This document shows, one piece after another, positions 57,037-64,000 of a DNA stretch of 64,000 nucleotides (position 1 is the stretch's first letter; every line of letters starts with the position of its first letter). Source of the stretch: Pseudonocardia sp. HH130629-09 (GTDB lineage: Bacteria; Actinomycetota; Actinomycetes; Mycobacteriales; Pseudonocardiaceae); assembly GCF_001294645.1 (NCBI RefSeq), contig NZ_CP011868.1, forward strand, positions 3,410,001-3,474,000. The letters are read 5' to 3'. Below the pieces are notes generated by a model. The model did no database searches. It was not told the origin of the DNA and saw only the letters and a program-made list of their open reading frames with translations. Position numbers and translations under genes: made by a program.

Positions 57037-57375
57037 TCAGTTGCGGTCCACGCAGAGGTGCTCCACCGGCGACGGCGCGCACAGGGTCCGTTCCGGTGCG
57101 GTGGGTGGCGCGACGCCCGCGTGCCCGGAGGGCAGGACGGAGACGACGGCGACCGGGACCAGCGTGGGGACCGGCACGTCGTCGTCGCGGCGGGGGGCCT
57201 GCTCGCAGTCCCCCGGGTGCAGCAGCGTGAGCGGGTGCTGCGAGCAGTCCGAGCCGACGACGACCGCCGGCGCGGCGCCGTGGCCGCCCGAGGCGGTGGC
57301 GACGGCGGGTCCCGCGCAGAGCACCAGGGCCAGGACCAGCAACGTCAGCGGGGCGAGAACGCGCACGTGCCTCAC
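57037..57375 (-). CDS. Small secreted protein with cysteines
   Basis: 112 aa from the GTG at 57375, with GGAGAGG 3 bases upstream; a GTG at 57396 is less likely. Residues about 1-28 form a signal peptide (VLAPLTLLVLALVLCAGPAVA). The mature part is Pro/Val-rich and contains four cysteines (GSDCSQHP, HPGDCEQAP, TLCAPSP, EHLCVDRN). It is 81 bases upstream of the DsbA gene in the same direction, so it may be a substrate or partner. No family recognised. Confidence 0.6.
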   Translation of the reverse strand: MRHVRVLAPLTLLVLALVLCAGPAVATASGGHGAAPAVVVGSDCSQHPLTLLHPGDCEQAPRRDDDVPVPTLVPVAVVSVLPSGHAGVAPPTAPERTLCAPSPVEHLCVDRN

Positions 57376-57532
57376 CCACCTCTCCGCTCCGGCCACGGCC
57401 GGACGCCTCCGGCAGCGCCGGTGACGATACCGAGGGGCGCTCGCCGCCCCGGCGCTCCCCCACGGCCCCCGCGCGGGCGGTGACCGGCCGCAGCGCCGGG
57501 ACGCCCGGTCACCGGTCCGCTACGTTCGGTGC

Positions 57533-58018
57533 GTGAGCTTTCCCGAGCCCGGCGCGGTGTGGCGCCCCGCCGCGACCACCGAGCGCGCCGTGACCTCCCC
57601 GACCGGCTCGTGGACCCGGTTCGCCGCCCCCGGCACGGAGGTCGGTGGCGGGTTCGGTCTGTTCGAGTCGTGGATCCCGGCGGACTCCCCCGGCGCGCTG
57701 CCGCACCTGCACACCGGGTTCACCGAGAGCTTCTACGTCCTCGACGGCGCGCTGCGGATCATGACCGGCGAGACCCGGACCGAGGCCGTGCCGGGTGACC
57801 TGGTGCACGTCCCGCACCGGGGCGTGCACGCGTTCCGCACCGGCCCGGACAGCGACGCGCGGTTCCTCATCCTGTTCGTGCCCGGCGCGCCGCGGGAACG
57901 CTACTTCCGGGGGCTGGCGGAGTTCGCCGCACGGGCGACACCGCCGTCGCCGGAGGAGGTCGACGCGTTCGCGCTGACCTGCGACCAGGTCAACCTGCGC
58001 GACTACCCGGGCTTCTGA
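57533..58018 (+). CDS. Cupin-domain protein
   Basis: 161 aa. The two cupin motifs are present: PHLHTGFTESFYVLDGALRI (motif 1 with His, His, Glu) and PGDLVHVPHRGVHAFRTG (motif 2 with His). FLILFVPGAPRERYF follows. A metal-binding single-domain cupin of unknown substrate. GTG start. It lies 15 bases from the convergent response regulator stop. Confidence 0.88.
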   Translation: MSFPEPGAVWRPAATTERAVTSPTGSWTRFAAPGTEVGGGFGLFESWIPADSPGALPHLHTGFTESFYVLDGALRIMTGETRTEAVPGDLVHVPHRGVHAFRTGPDSDARFLILFVPGAPRERYFRGLAEFAARATPPSPEEVDAFALTCDQVNLRDYPGF

Positions 58019-58035
58019 GCGGGGCGGCCGGTACT

Positions 58036-58713
58036 TCAGCTGACCAGACCTGCCCGGAACGCCAGCGCGACGAGCTGGACGCGGTCACGCGACTGCGTCT
58101 TGGCGAGCAGGTGCCCGATGTGGGTCTTCACCGTCGCCTCGGAGACGACGAGGTCGGCCCGGATCTCGGCGTTCGACCGGCCGTTGCCGACGAGGACGAG
58201 CACCTCCCGCTCCCGCGGGGTCAGCTCGGCGAGCGCGGCGACGGCGTCCACCGACGGCTCCGCGGCGGCCGGCTCGGGCGCGGTGAGCAGCGGCCGGGTG
58301 GCGCGCAGCAGCCGCCGGGTGGAGACGGGGTCGACGACCGAGTCGCCGCGGTGCACGGTGCGGACGGCCTCGATGAGATCCTGCGGGGACACGTCCTTGA
58401 GCAGGAAGCCGCTGGCACCGGCGGCGATGGCCTCGGTGACGGACTCGTCGAGGTCGAAGGTGGTCAGCACCAGGACCCGCACCCCGGGGTGCTCGGCGAC
58501 GACCCGGTGGGTGGCGGCGATGCCGTCGAGGCGGGGCATCCGCACGTCCATCAGCACGACGTCGACCTCGGTGCGGTCCAGCTCGGCGAGTGCGGCCTCG
58601 CCGTCGCCGGCCTGGGCGACGACGGCGAGGTCGTCGCAGGAGTCGAGCACCATCGCGAAGCCGGTACGGACCAGCTCCTGGTCGTCGACGAGCATCAGTC
58701 GTACGGGGTTCAC
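58036..58713 (-). CDS. NarL/LuxR-family response regulator
   Basis: 225 aa. The receiver domain has the acidic pair DDQELVR and the phosphorylation site Asp56 in VVLMDVRMPRLDGIAATH; the conserved Lys is in FLLKDVSPQDL. The LuxR-type helix-turn-helix is LTPREREVLVLVGNGRSNAEI then VVSEATVKTHIGHLLAK. The start is the GTG at 58713 that overlaps the original TGA of the kinase gene (GTGA). Because of a frameshift in the kinase gene, this protein is also in frame with it. Confidence 0.94.
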   Translation of the reverse strand: MNPVRLMLVDDQELVRTGFAMVLDSCDDLAVVAQAGDGEAALAELDRTEVDVVLMDVRMPRLDGIAATHRVVAEHPGVRVLVLTTFDLDESVTEAIAAGASGFLLKDVSPQDLIEAVRTVHRGDSVVDPVSTRRLLRATRPLLTAPEPAAAEPSVDAVAALAELTPREREVLVLVGNGRSNAEIRADLVVSEATVKTHIGHLLAKTQSRDRVQLVALAFRAGLVS

Positions 58714-60012
58714 CGTTCTCCTCGGGCCGGGGGTGTCAGGGGCAGGCGCAGCCGGACCGTCCAGCCGCCGTCGGCGCGCGGTCCGGCCTCGACCGAGCTG
58801 CAGGGCGGCGCGCTCCCGCATGCCGGTCAGGCCGTGCCCGCCGCGCGGCGGGGTGGGGACGGGGCCGCGGGCGCCCTCGTCGTGGACGCGCACGGTCAGC
58901 TCGTCGGGGGTCCACCGCAGCTCGACGTGGGTGGGCACGCCGGTCCCCGCGTGCTTGATGACGTTGGTCAGCGACTCCTGCACGATCCGGTAGACGCTCA
59001 GACCGGGGCCGGTCGGGAGCTCCCGCGGGGTGCCGACGGTCCGCAGGTCCACCGGCAGCCCGCCGGTGCGGACCTGCTCGACGAGTGCGGGGACGTCGCC
59101 GACGCCGGGCTGAGGACGCGCGGGGTCGGTGTCGGTGCCGTCGTCCGGGCCGGTGTCGCGCAGCATCGACAGCAGACCGCGGACGTCGGACAGCGCGGAA
59201 CGGCCGGTCGTCGCGATGCCGGCGAGCACCTCGACGGCCTTCGCCGGGTCGCGCTGCGCGGCGAACTGGCCGCCGTCGGCCTGGGCAATGATCCCGGACA
59301 GCGAGTGGGCGACGACGTCGTGCACCTCGCGGGAGATCCGCGACCGCTCGGCCAGCAGCTCGAGGCGGACCTCCTGGCGGCGGCTCTCCTCCAGCAGCCG
59401 GTTGCGTTCGCGCAGGTCGAGGGTGCGGCGGTGGGCGGCGCGGCGGAGCGACCCGAGCAGCCACACCAGCAGCGGGACCGTCGCCATCGCCCCGATCAGG
59501 GCCAGCGCCACCAGCGGTGTCATGTCCGGGGAGGCGAACAGGGACGCCGGGCCGCGGGCCACGAACGGTCCGAACACCCCCACCATGAGCACGACCAGCG
59601 CCAGCCAGCCCGCCCAGCGGGGCCCGTAGGCCACGGCCGAGTACCCCATGACCAGCGACGGCAGCAGGTACGCGGCCATCGTGCCGGGCAGCCCGAAGGT
59701 ACAGACCAGCGCGACGACCGCGGTCGCGATCGCGGCCGGCATCGGGTACACCCGGCGCAGCGGGACGGGCAGCGACGCCAGCACGGAGACGACCAGCGCC
59801 TCGATCCGCATGTCCGAGCGGACGCCCTTGCCCTCCAGTGTCCAGCTGACCGCGACCCAGATGAGCAGGGCGGCCAGCACGGCGTCGACGACGACGGGGT
59901 TGCGCCGGCCGAGTGCCACCGCACGTTCGACGAGGGTCGGGGCCTCCGAGGGCGACGAGCGCAGCGCGGGCAGCCGGCGCACGGCGTCCCGCAGCCGTGT
60001 CGCGGTGCTCAT
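58710..60012 (-). CDS. Sensor histidine kinase, 3' end frameshifted
   Basis: NarL-type kinase (HisKA_3). Five or six membrane helices lie in residues about 40-190. The H-box is SREVHDVVAHSLSGIIAQ with His231; the N-box is IVQESLTNVIKHAG and the G-box is RGGHGLTGMRERAAL. After that the frame becomes LGRGRTARRRR, while another frame starting near 58793 reads VEAGPRADGGWTVRLRLPL and stops at 58710, exactly the expected kinase end. One extra base (or two missing) near 58795 explains it. As sequenced, the kinase frame runs on through the response regulator. ATG at 60012. Confidence 0.85.
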
Positions 60013-61463
60013 CGCGTCTCCTCCCGGCCGGGACGGGCCTGTGGCACCTGTCGCGCCGGCCGTGCCGACCCCGTGGTCGATGATCGCCGATACCCGATCG
60101 TGTCGGCCCCCCGGCCCGCCGTCGTCCTGTCCATGTCCCCAGCCTCGCGCGGGGCGGCCGCGCGAGGCATCGGAGCGGGGTCCGATCCCCGGTCTCCGAC
60201 CGTGGGCGGAGACCCGGCGGCGCGGACGGAGACGCCGTGTACCAGTGCCTCCAGCGGACCGCGCCCGACGAGCCGGCGCCAGGTCCACGCCGTGACCACC
60301 GCCAGGCCCGCGACCAGCGCCGTTGCCGCCCACGGCGCGTCCTGCGGCCACCCGCCGAGTGCGGCGAGCAGCGCGATGTGCCCGGCGTACAGGGTCAGCG
60401 CGAGCGCGCCGGTCGCGGTGAGCGGGTCGAGCAGCCGTCCCCCGTACCGCGCGGCGAGCAGGCACAGGCCGAGCACCGCGACGGCGACCCCGGCCGCCCC
60501 GACGACGTCGAACGGGCTGCCGCTGTGCGGGGTCGCGGCGAGCAGCCAGGCGGGTGTGGTGGTGGCGACCGTGCCCAGGGCGGTGCCGCCGAGCAGCTGC
60601 AACGCGAGCTCGGCCGGGACGCCGAGCCGGTCGGCGACGGGCGCGACCGACGCCAGGAGCGCGTCGCGCCCACCCAGGACGTCCAGCGCCAGCCAGGACC
60701 CGCCGTAGCCGAGCACCGCGCCGGCGGCCCCGCCGGCGACCAGCCGGGGGCCCGCGGTGCGCAGGTCGAGCCGGCCGAGCGCCATCCCGAGCAGCAGGAA
60801 CGGCATCCAGGTCAGGACGGGGTAGGCGCCGCTGAGCAGCACCGTGTCGAGCGCGTGGAGCAGGCCGGCGGGCGAGGTGAGGTCGGACAGCTGCACGGTC
60901 GCGCCGAGCACCGTCCGGCCGTCGGCGTCGGGGGTGGACCCGAACCGGGCACGCAGCAACCAGGACAGCAGCGGCCCGGCGACGGCCCAGACCGCGGCGG
61001 CGACCGCGAGCACCAGGGCCGGCGCGAACAGCACCGGCAGGAGCAGCCAGAACAGCACCCCGTAGACGACGAGGATGACCATCGGTCCACTGCTGATCTC
61101 GGCCAGGAGCAGCCCGAGGGCCACCAGCAGCAGTCCCCGCACCGCGATCCGGCGGCGCAGCCACGCTCGGTTCCGCGCGGTCGGCGCGGCGAGGACGGGC
61201 GCGGCCATCATGGTCAGCGACACCCCGCCGAGCACCGCGAACAGCACCGCGGCGCGCCCGGTGACCGCCTGCACCAGCCAGCTCGGCCCCGCGGCGACGG
61301 CGACGTGCGCGACGATCATGCCGAGGACCGCGAGACCGCGGGCGGCGTCGAGGCCGGCCACCCGGGTCCGTCCGGGACGGTGCCGGCCGCGCGGCCACGA
61401 CCCGCTGTCCGGTCGTGCGGGTGGCACCTGCGGTGGGCCGGGGATCCGGTCTGTCGTACTCAT
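60009..61463 (-). CDS. DUF418/acyltransferase-like multi-pass membrane protein
   Basis: 484 aa with about 10 membrane helices. The start of the hydrophobic part, RVAGLDAARGLAVLGMIVAH, is typical of the DUF418/DUF1624 (heparan-alpha-glucosaminide acetyltransferase-like) group; LFAVLGGVSLTMM and GRGPLEALVHGVSV also fit. The last 70 residues are Arg/Ala-rich and cytoplasmic. The ATG at 61463 gives MSTTDRIPGPPQ. Its stop overlaps the kinase start (ATGA), so it leads the operon and could supply or respond to the signal of the kinase. Confidence 0.82.
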   Translation of the reverse strand: MSTTDRIPGPPQVPPARPDSGSWPRGRHRPGRTRVAGLDAARGLAVLGMIVAHVAVAAGPSWLVQAVTGRAAVLFAVLGGVSLTMMAAPVLAAPTARNRAWLRRRIAVRGLLLVALGLLLAEISSGPMVILVVYGVLFWLLLPVLFAPALVLAVAAAVWAVAGPLLSWLLRARFGSTPDADGRTVLGATVQLSDLTSPAGLLHALDTVLLSGAYPVLTWMPFLLLGMALGRLDLRTAGPRLVAGGAAGAVLGYGGSWLALDVLGGRDALLASVAPVADRLGVPAELALQLLGGTALGTVATTTPAWLLAATPHSGSPFDVVGAAGVAVAVLGLCLLAARYGGRLLDPLTATGALALTLYAGHIALLAALGGWPQDAPWAATALVAGLAVVTAWTWRRLVGRGPLEALVHGVSVRAAGSPPTVGDRGSDPAPMPRAAAPREAGDMDRTTAGRGADTIGYRRSSTTGSARPARQVPQARPGREETR

Positions 61464-61550
61464 GCTGCAACGATGCGGGCCCGGGCCGGCCGGACGCGTC
61501 GGAGCGGGGAACGATATGCGCCGTCCGACCACGGTCGTACGGTCGCTCCC

Positions 61551-62033
61551 ATGAGCGATCCCTTCGCGGTGATGGTCGGCGACGAGCGGACCCAGCTGAC
61601 GGCGTTCGTCGAGGAGTACCGGACGCTGATCGCCGGCCTTCTCGACGGGCTGACCGAGGAGCAGGCGCGACGGCGGCTGGTCCCATCGGCGACGACGCTG
61701 CTGGGGCTGGTCCGGCACGCCGCGTTCATGGAGACGGTGTGGTTCGGCATCGGGGTCCACGGCGCGACGCGCGCGGAGCTCGGCATTCCCGAGACCGTGG
61801 AGGAGTCGTTCCTGCCCCGTGACGACGAGACCATCGACTCGGTCCGGGACCACTACCTGCGGGTGTGCGAGCGTTCCCGGGACGCCGTGGCCGGGCTGGC
61901 GCTCGACGACACCGTGACCGGACGCGGGTACCCGATCACGGTCCGCTGGCTGCTGCTGCAGGTCCTGCGGGAGCTGGCCCACCACTGCGGGCACGCCGAC
62001 ATCCTGCGGGAGCAGATCCTGGCGGCGGGCTGA
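61551..62033 (+). CDS. DinB/DUF664-family protein
   Basis: 160 aa. DinB-like four-helix fold with metal-binding histidines: LVRHAAFMETVWFG and ELAHHCGHADILREQ. LLDGLTEEQARRRLVPSATT is the usual lead. Actinobacterial relatives may use mycothiol as a cofactor. ATG at 61551. It is divergent from the membrane protein gene, with an 87-base gap. Confidence 0.9.
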   Translation: MSDPFAVMVGDERTQLTAFVEEYRTLIAGLLDGLTEEQARRRLVPSATTLLGLVRHAAFMETVWFGIGVHGATRAELGIPETVEESFLPRDDETIDSVRDHYLRVCERSRDAVAGLALDDTVTGRGYPITVRWLLLQVLRELAHHCGHADILREQILAAG

Positions 62034-62068
62034 GTCGCCCGCCGCCACGTCCGTCGGTCCCGGGCGGG

Positions 62069-63685
62069 TCAGGCCCCGGGGCCGGCCGGGGCCGTCGGTG
62101 CGGTGCCGCCACCCGCAGCGCCGCCACCCGCAGCGCCGCCACCCGCAGCGCCGCCACCCGCAGCGCCGCCTCCTGCAGGGCCGCCTCCTGCAGGGCCGCC
62201 GCCTGCGGTGCCGGCCGCCGGCGGGTGTCCGGTCGACGGGCCGCCGGTGCCACCGCCGGATCCGGGGCCGGTCGCGTCCGGGACCCCGTTCCCGGTCCCC
62301 GTGCCGGATCCCGTCCCTGCTCCCGGTCCCGGGCCCGACGCGGGCCCGGCTCCCGCCGGGGGCGCCGGGACCGGTGCGGCTCCGGTACCGGAGGGCTGTC
62401 CCGTGCCAGCGCCGACGGAGCCCGACGGGGTCGTCCCCCCGGCGGGCGCGCCCGGAGCCGCCGGACCGGTCCCGCCCGGAGCCGGAGCGGCCGCTCCGCC
62501 CGGAGCCGGGGCAGCCGGTGCCACCCGGCCACCCGCCGCCGGTCCGCCCGGAGCCGGCGGAGCGGAGGGCGCCGCCGGTGCGCGGCCGCCGCCCGGTGCC
62601 GGGCTCGGTGCCGGGCGCTGTGCCGCGCTCGATGCCGGGAGCTGTGTCGCGGGACCGCCCCGCCGCTCGTCCGGGCCCGCGGCCGGGTCCGGGCGGGACG
62701 CGCGGTCGGGACCCGGGTCGGCCCGGTACCGACCCGGCGAGGCGAACCGATCAGGCGCCCCGTCACCGGAGGAGACCCCGGGCATCGGGACCATGGGTCC
62801 CGGCCCCCCGGGGAGACCCGCGGTCACCCCGTCCGGGCGGGTCACCGCCGTCGGGTCGGTCGCGCCGGGCCAGCCTCCGCCGTCGCTCTGCTCCGACACC
62901 AGCGCGACCGCGCCCGCGGCCGCACCGGCGGCCGCCAGCAGGGATCCGACCAGCACCGCTGCCGTGAGCCGGGGCGTCGCGCGCGACCCGACCGCGGGGA
63001 CACCGGGCAGGGCCGGGTGAGGGCCGGTCGGCGGTGGCAGCGAGCGGGCGCCGTCGGGCGGTGGGACGGGCGGCGCTCCGGGCACGCTCGGCCCGGCGAT
63101 GCCCGGCGCAGCGGCAGCGGGCGCCGTGGATCCCGGTCCCGCGGCAGCCGTCGACGCAGCGGCCGTCGACGCAGCGGCCGTCGACGCAGCGGCCGTCGCC
63201 CCAGCAGGGGTCGACGTGGCCGGGGTCGACGCAGCAGCGGTCGCTTCGACGGAGGCGGGCGCGGCGGAGGCCGGGCCCGGCTCTACGGTGCTCTCCCGAT
63301 CACGGTCGGACGTGCCGGAATCCGGCGCAGCACCCGTCGCGGCGGGCACCTCGGCGGTGAGCACCGGATCCGCGGTTGCGGGGTCGTCGGAGGACGGTGC
63401 AGCGGCATCCGGCACCACACGGAGCGGCGTCACGCCGGCCCCGAACGCCTCGATGCCCGGAGGACCGGGCTGGTCCGCGGGCGGGGCGACGAGCGGCGCC
63501 ACCCCCAGGAAGGGCGACGTCGGCCGCAGCGGGGGCCGTGGAGGCGGCGGGCGGAAGGGCCGGCGCACCGGCCGGTCCACTCGGTCACCGGCGACGGGGT
63601 CGGCGCCGGTGTCTGGACGCCGCACCGCCCCTGCGTCGTCCGCGACCTCACCATCGGTGTGGTCGGCGTCCCCCTGCCTCGACAC
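62069..63685 (-). CDS. Repeat-rich single-pass membrane protein
   Basis: 538 aa from the GTG at 63685, supported by GGAGAGGGG just upstream. Not recognised. Residues 1-220 are Pro/Ala/Thr/Ser-rich and would be cytoplasmic. One hydrophobic segment follows (LTAAVLVGSLLAAAGAAAGA), then about 290 residues of Pro/Ala/Gly-rich low complexity outside. ASTAA-type and GGAAG-type pentapeptide repeats mark both halves. No catalytic motif is visible. It could be a wall-spanning or anti-sigma-like protein, but neither is supported by a domain. Confidence 0.6.
   Translation of the reverse strand: MSRQGDADHTDGEVADDAGAVRRPDTGADPVAGDRVDRPVRRPFRPPPPRPPLRPTSPFLGVAPLVAPPADQPGPPGIEAFGAGVTPLRVVPDAAAPSSDDPATADPVLTAEVPAATGAAPDSGTSDRDRESTVEPGPASAAPASVEATAAASTPATSTPAGATAAASTAAASTAAASTAAAGPGSTAPAAAAPGIAGPSVPGAPPVPPPDGARSLPPPTGPHPALPGVPAVGSRATPRLTAAVLVGSLLAAAGAAAGAVALVSEQSDGGGWPGATDPTAVTRPDGVTAGLPGGPGPMVPMPGVSSGDGAPDRFASPGRYRADPGPDRASRPDPAAGPDERRGGPATQLPASSAAQRPAPSPAPGGGRAPAAPSAPPAPGGPAAGGRVAPAAPAPGGAAAPAPGGTGPAAPGAPAGGTTPSGSVGAGTGQPSGTGAAPVPAPPAGAGPASGPGPGAGTGSGTGTGNGVPDATGPGSGGGTGGPSTGHPPAAGTAGGGPAGGGPAGGGAAGGGAAGGGAAGGGAAGGGTAPTAPAGPGA
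62105..62209. repeat. 15-bp tandem repeat, seven units
   Basis: Units of GCCGCCACCCGCAGC begin at 62105, 62120, 62135 and 62150 (identical), then GCCGCCTCCTGCAGG at 62165 and 62180 and a variant at 62195. On the coding strand they give GGAAG/GGPAG pentapeptides at the protein's C-terminus. Confidence 0.9.
63150..63194. repeat. 15-bp tandem repeat, three units
   Basis: GTCGACGCAGCGGCC occurs three times without change (63150, 63165, 63180). It encodes ASTAA-like repeats in the cytoplasmic half of the membrane protein. Confidence 0.88.
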
Positions 63686-63708
63686 GACGTCCCCTCTCCG
63701 CACTGCGT

Positions 63709-63858
63709 TCACGCGATTGTCGAGCACACGGGCACCGCGCTCCAGGTGCCGCGACGGCCGTGCACCCGTTCGGGGTCGCCGACCGCACGGCCGGGTGGCC
63801 CACGGACGGTCCGCGCGCTCGCTGTCACACAAAGTGACGAAAGAACGAGTCTCTTCAT
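63709..63858 (-). CDS. Short upstream ORF
   Basis: 49 aa beginning MKRLVLSSLCVTASARTVRG. GGAGGGG lies 6 bases before the ATG, one of the best ribosome binding sites in the region. The stop is 23 bases upstream of the GTG of the large membrane protein gene. No family recognised; it may be a leader peptide or a small secreted/inner-membrane peptide. Confidence 0.4.
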   Translation of the reverse strand: MKRLVLSSLCVTASARTVRGPPGRAVGDPERVHGRRGTWSAVPVCSTIA

Positions 63859-63969
63859 CGAACACCCCTCCGAGGTGCGCGTTGTTCCCCCTAACAAGTA
63901 CGCTCCGTTACTAGCGGGTGGGCCGTTCGAGTGATCGCGGCTCGTTCTCGGAGTATGGAGGGGGTCGGG
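63859..63969. other. Divergent intergenic region
   Basis: Probable divergent promoter region for the minus-strand short ORF/membrane protein genes and a plus-strand gene that begins at the window end. No convincing -35/-10 pair was identified. Confidence 0.4.
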
Positions 63970-64000
63970 TTGTCCATGACCGAGCGGAGGGTTCTCGCCC
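63970..64000 (+). CDS. Start of a gene cut by the window end
   Basis: TTG at 63970 lies 5 bases after GGAGGGGG and begins (L)SMTERRVLA; an ATG at 63976 is in the same frame. Only ten codons are present, so no function can be given. Confidence 0.4.
   Translation, partial: MSMTERRVLA

Noticed and set aside
63824-63838. GTCACACAAAGTGAC, considered as a CRP/GlxR-type site
   Set aside because: The arms are GTCAC and GTGAC, the reverse order of the TGTGA-N6-TCACA consensus, and the site lies inside the short ORF.

Overview
The window looks like a chromosomal segment of a high-GC actinobacterium, most likely of the Pseudonocardia or a related Pseudonocardiales lineage. The taxon is inferred from gene content, very high G+C, many GTG/TTG starts, an actinobacterial division-cell wall (dcw) cluster that carries Wag31 and SepF, and an IleS2-type isoleucyl-tRNA synthetase with an actinobacterial T-box leader. 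No tRNA, rRNA, insertion sequence, phage or CRISPR array was seen.

1-13.5 kb: a PaaX-type regulator (+) faces dnaE (-). Then, all on the minus strand and reading toward the left, come ileS (preceded by a T-box leader and followed by a strong hairpin), a SAM methyltransferase, a cation/proton antiporter with a TrkA-C domain, lspA, an RluA-family pseudouridine synthase and a small membrane-anchored protein. A remnant of a HAD hydrolase lies between that cluster and dnaE.

13.5-38.2 kb: the core of the window is a complete dcw cluster on the minus strand, in transcription order mraZ, rsmH, ftsL, ftsI, murE, murF, mraY, murD, ftsW, murG, murC, ftsQ, ftsZ, pgeF, yggS, sepF, yggT, wag31 and a long disordered membrane protein with a C-terminal Cys/His motif. 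Many neighbours overlap by 1-4 bases. The mraZ promoter region carries four GTGGG-like MraZ boxes at 10-base spacing. MurG is unusual: a normal 358-residue core is preceded by about 690 residues of Pro/Gly/Gln/Asn-rich sequence in the same frame.

38.2-48.8 kb: an intergenic region rich in GTGGG repeats leads into a plus-strand moxR - DUF58 - transglutaminase operon. A TetR regulator follows, with three related palindromic sites that link it to a divergent small ORF, then DUF3040, a methyltransferase, a ParA-like ATPase and a HEPN/DUF6504 pair that lies downstream of two LexA-type SOS boxes.

48.9-64 kb: GNAT acetyltransferase and LppM-like lipoprotein (with DUF3040, a set also found near the mycobacterial dcw cluster), a DedA membrane protein, an LCP-family cell-wall ligase, an ArsR regulator that appears frameshifted, a divergent Mg-type P-type ATPase, a VKOR-DsbA disulfide-forming pair with a small Cys-containing secreted protein, a cupin, a membrane protein/histidine kinase/response regulator operon in which the kinase 3' end is frameshifted into the regulator frame, a DinB-like protein, and a long repeat-rich membrane protein. 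Most of the window serves peptidoglycan synthesis, septation, polar growth and envelope remodelling. Its main oddities are low-complexity expansions built from 15- or 30-base tandem repeats and at least three damaged or frameshifted reading frames.
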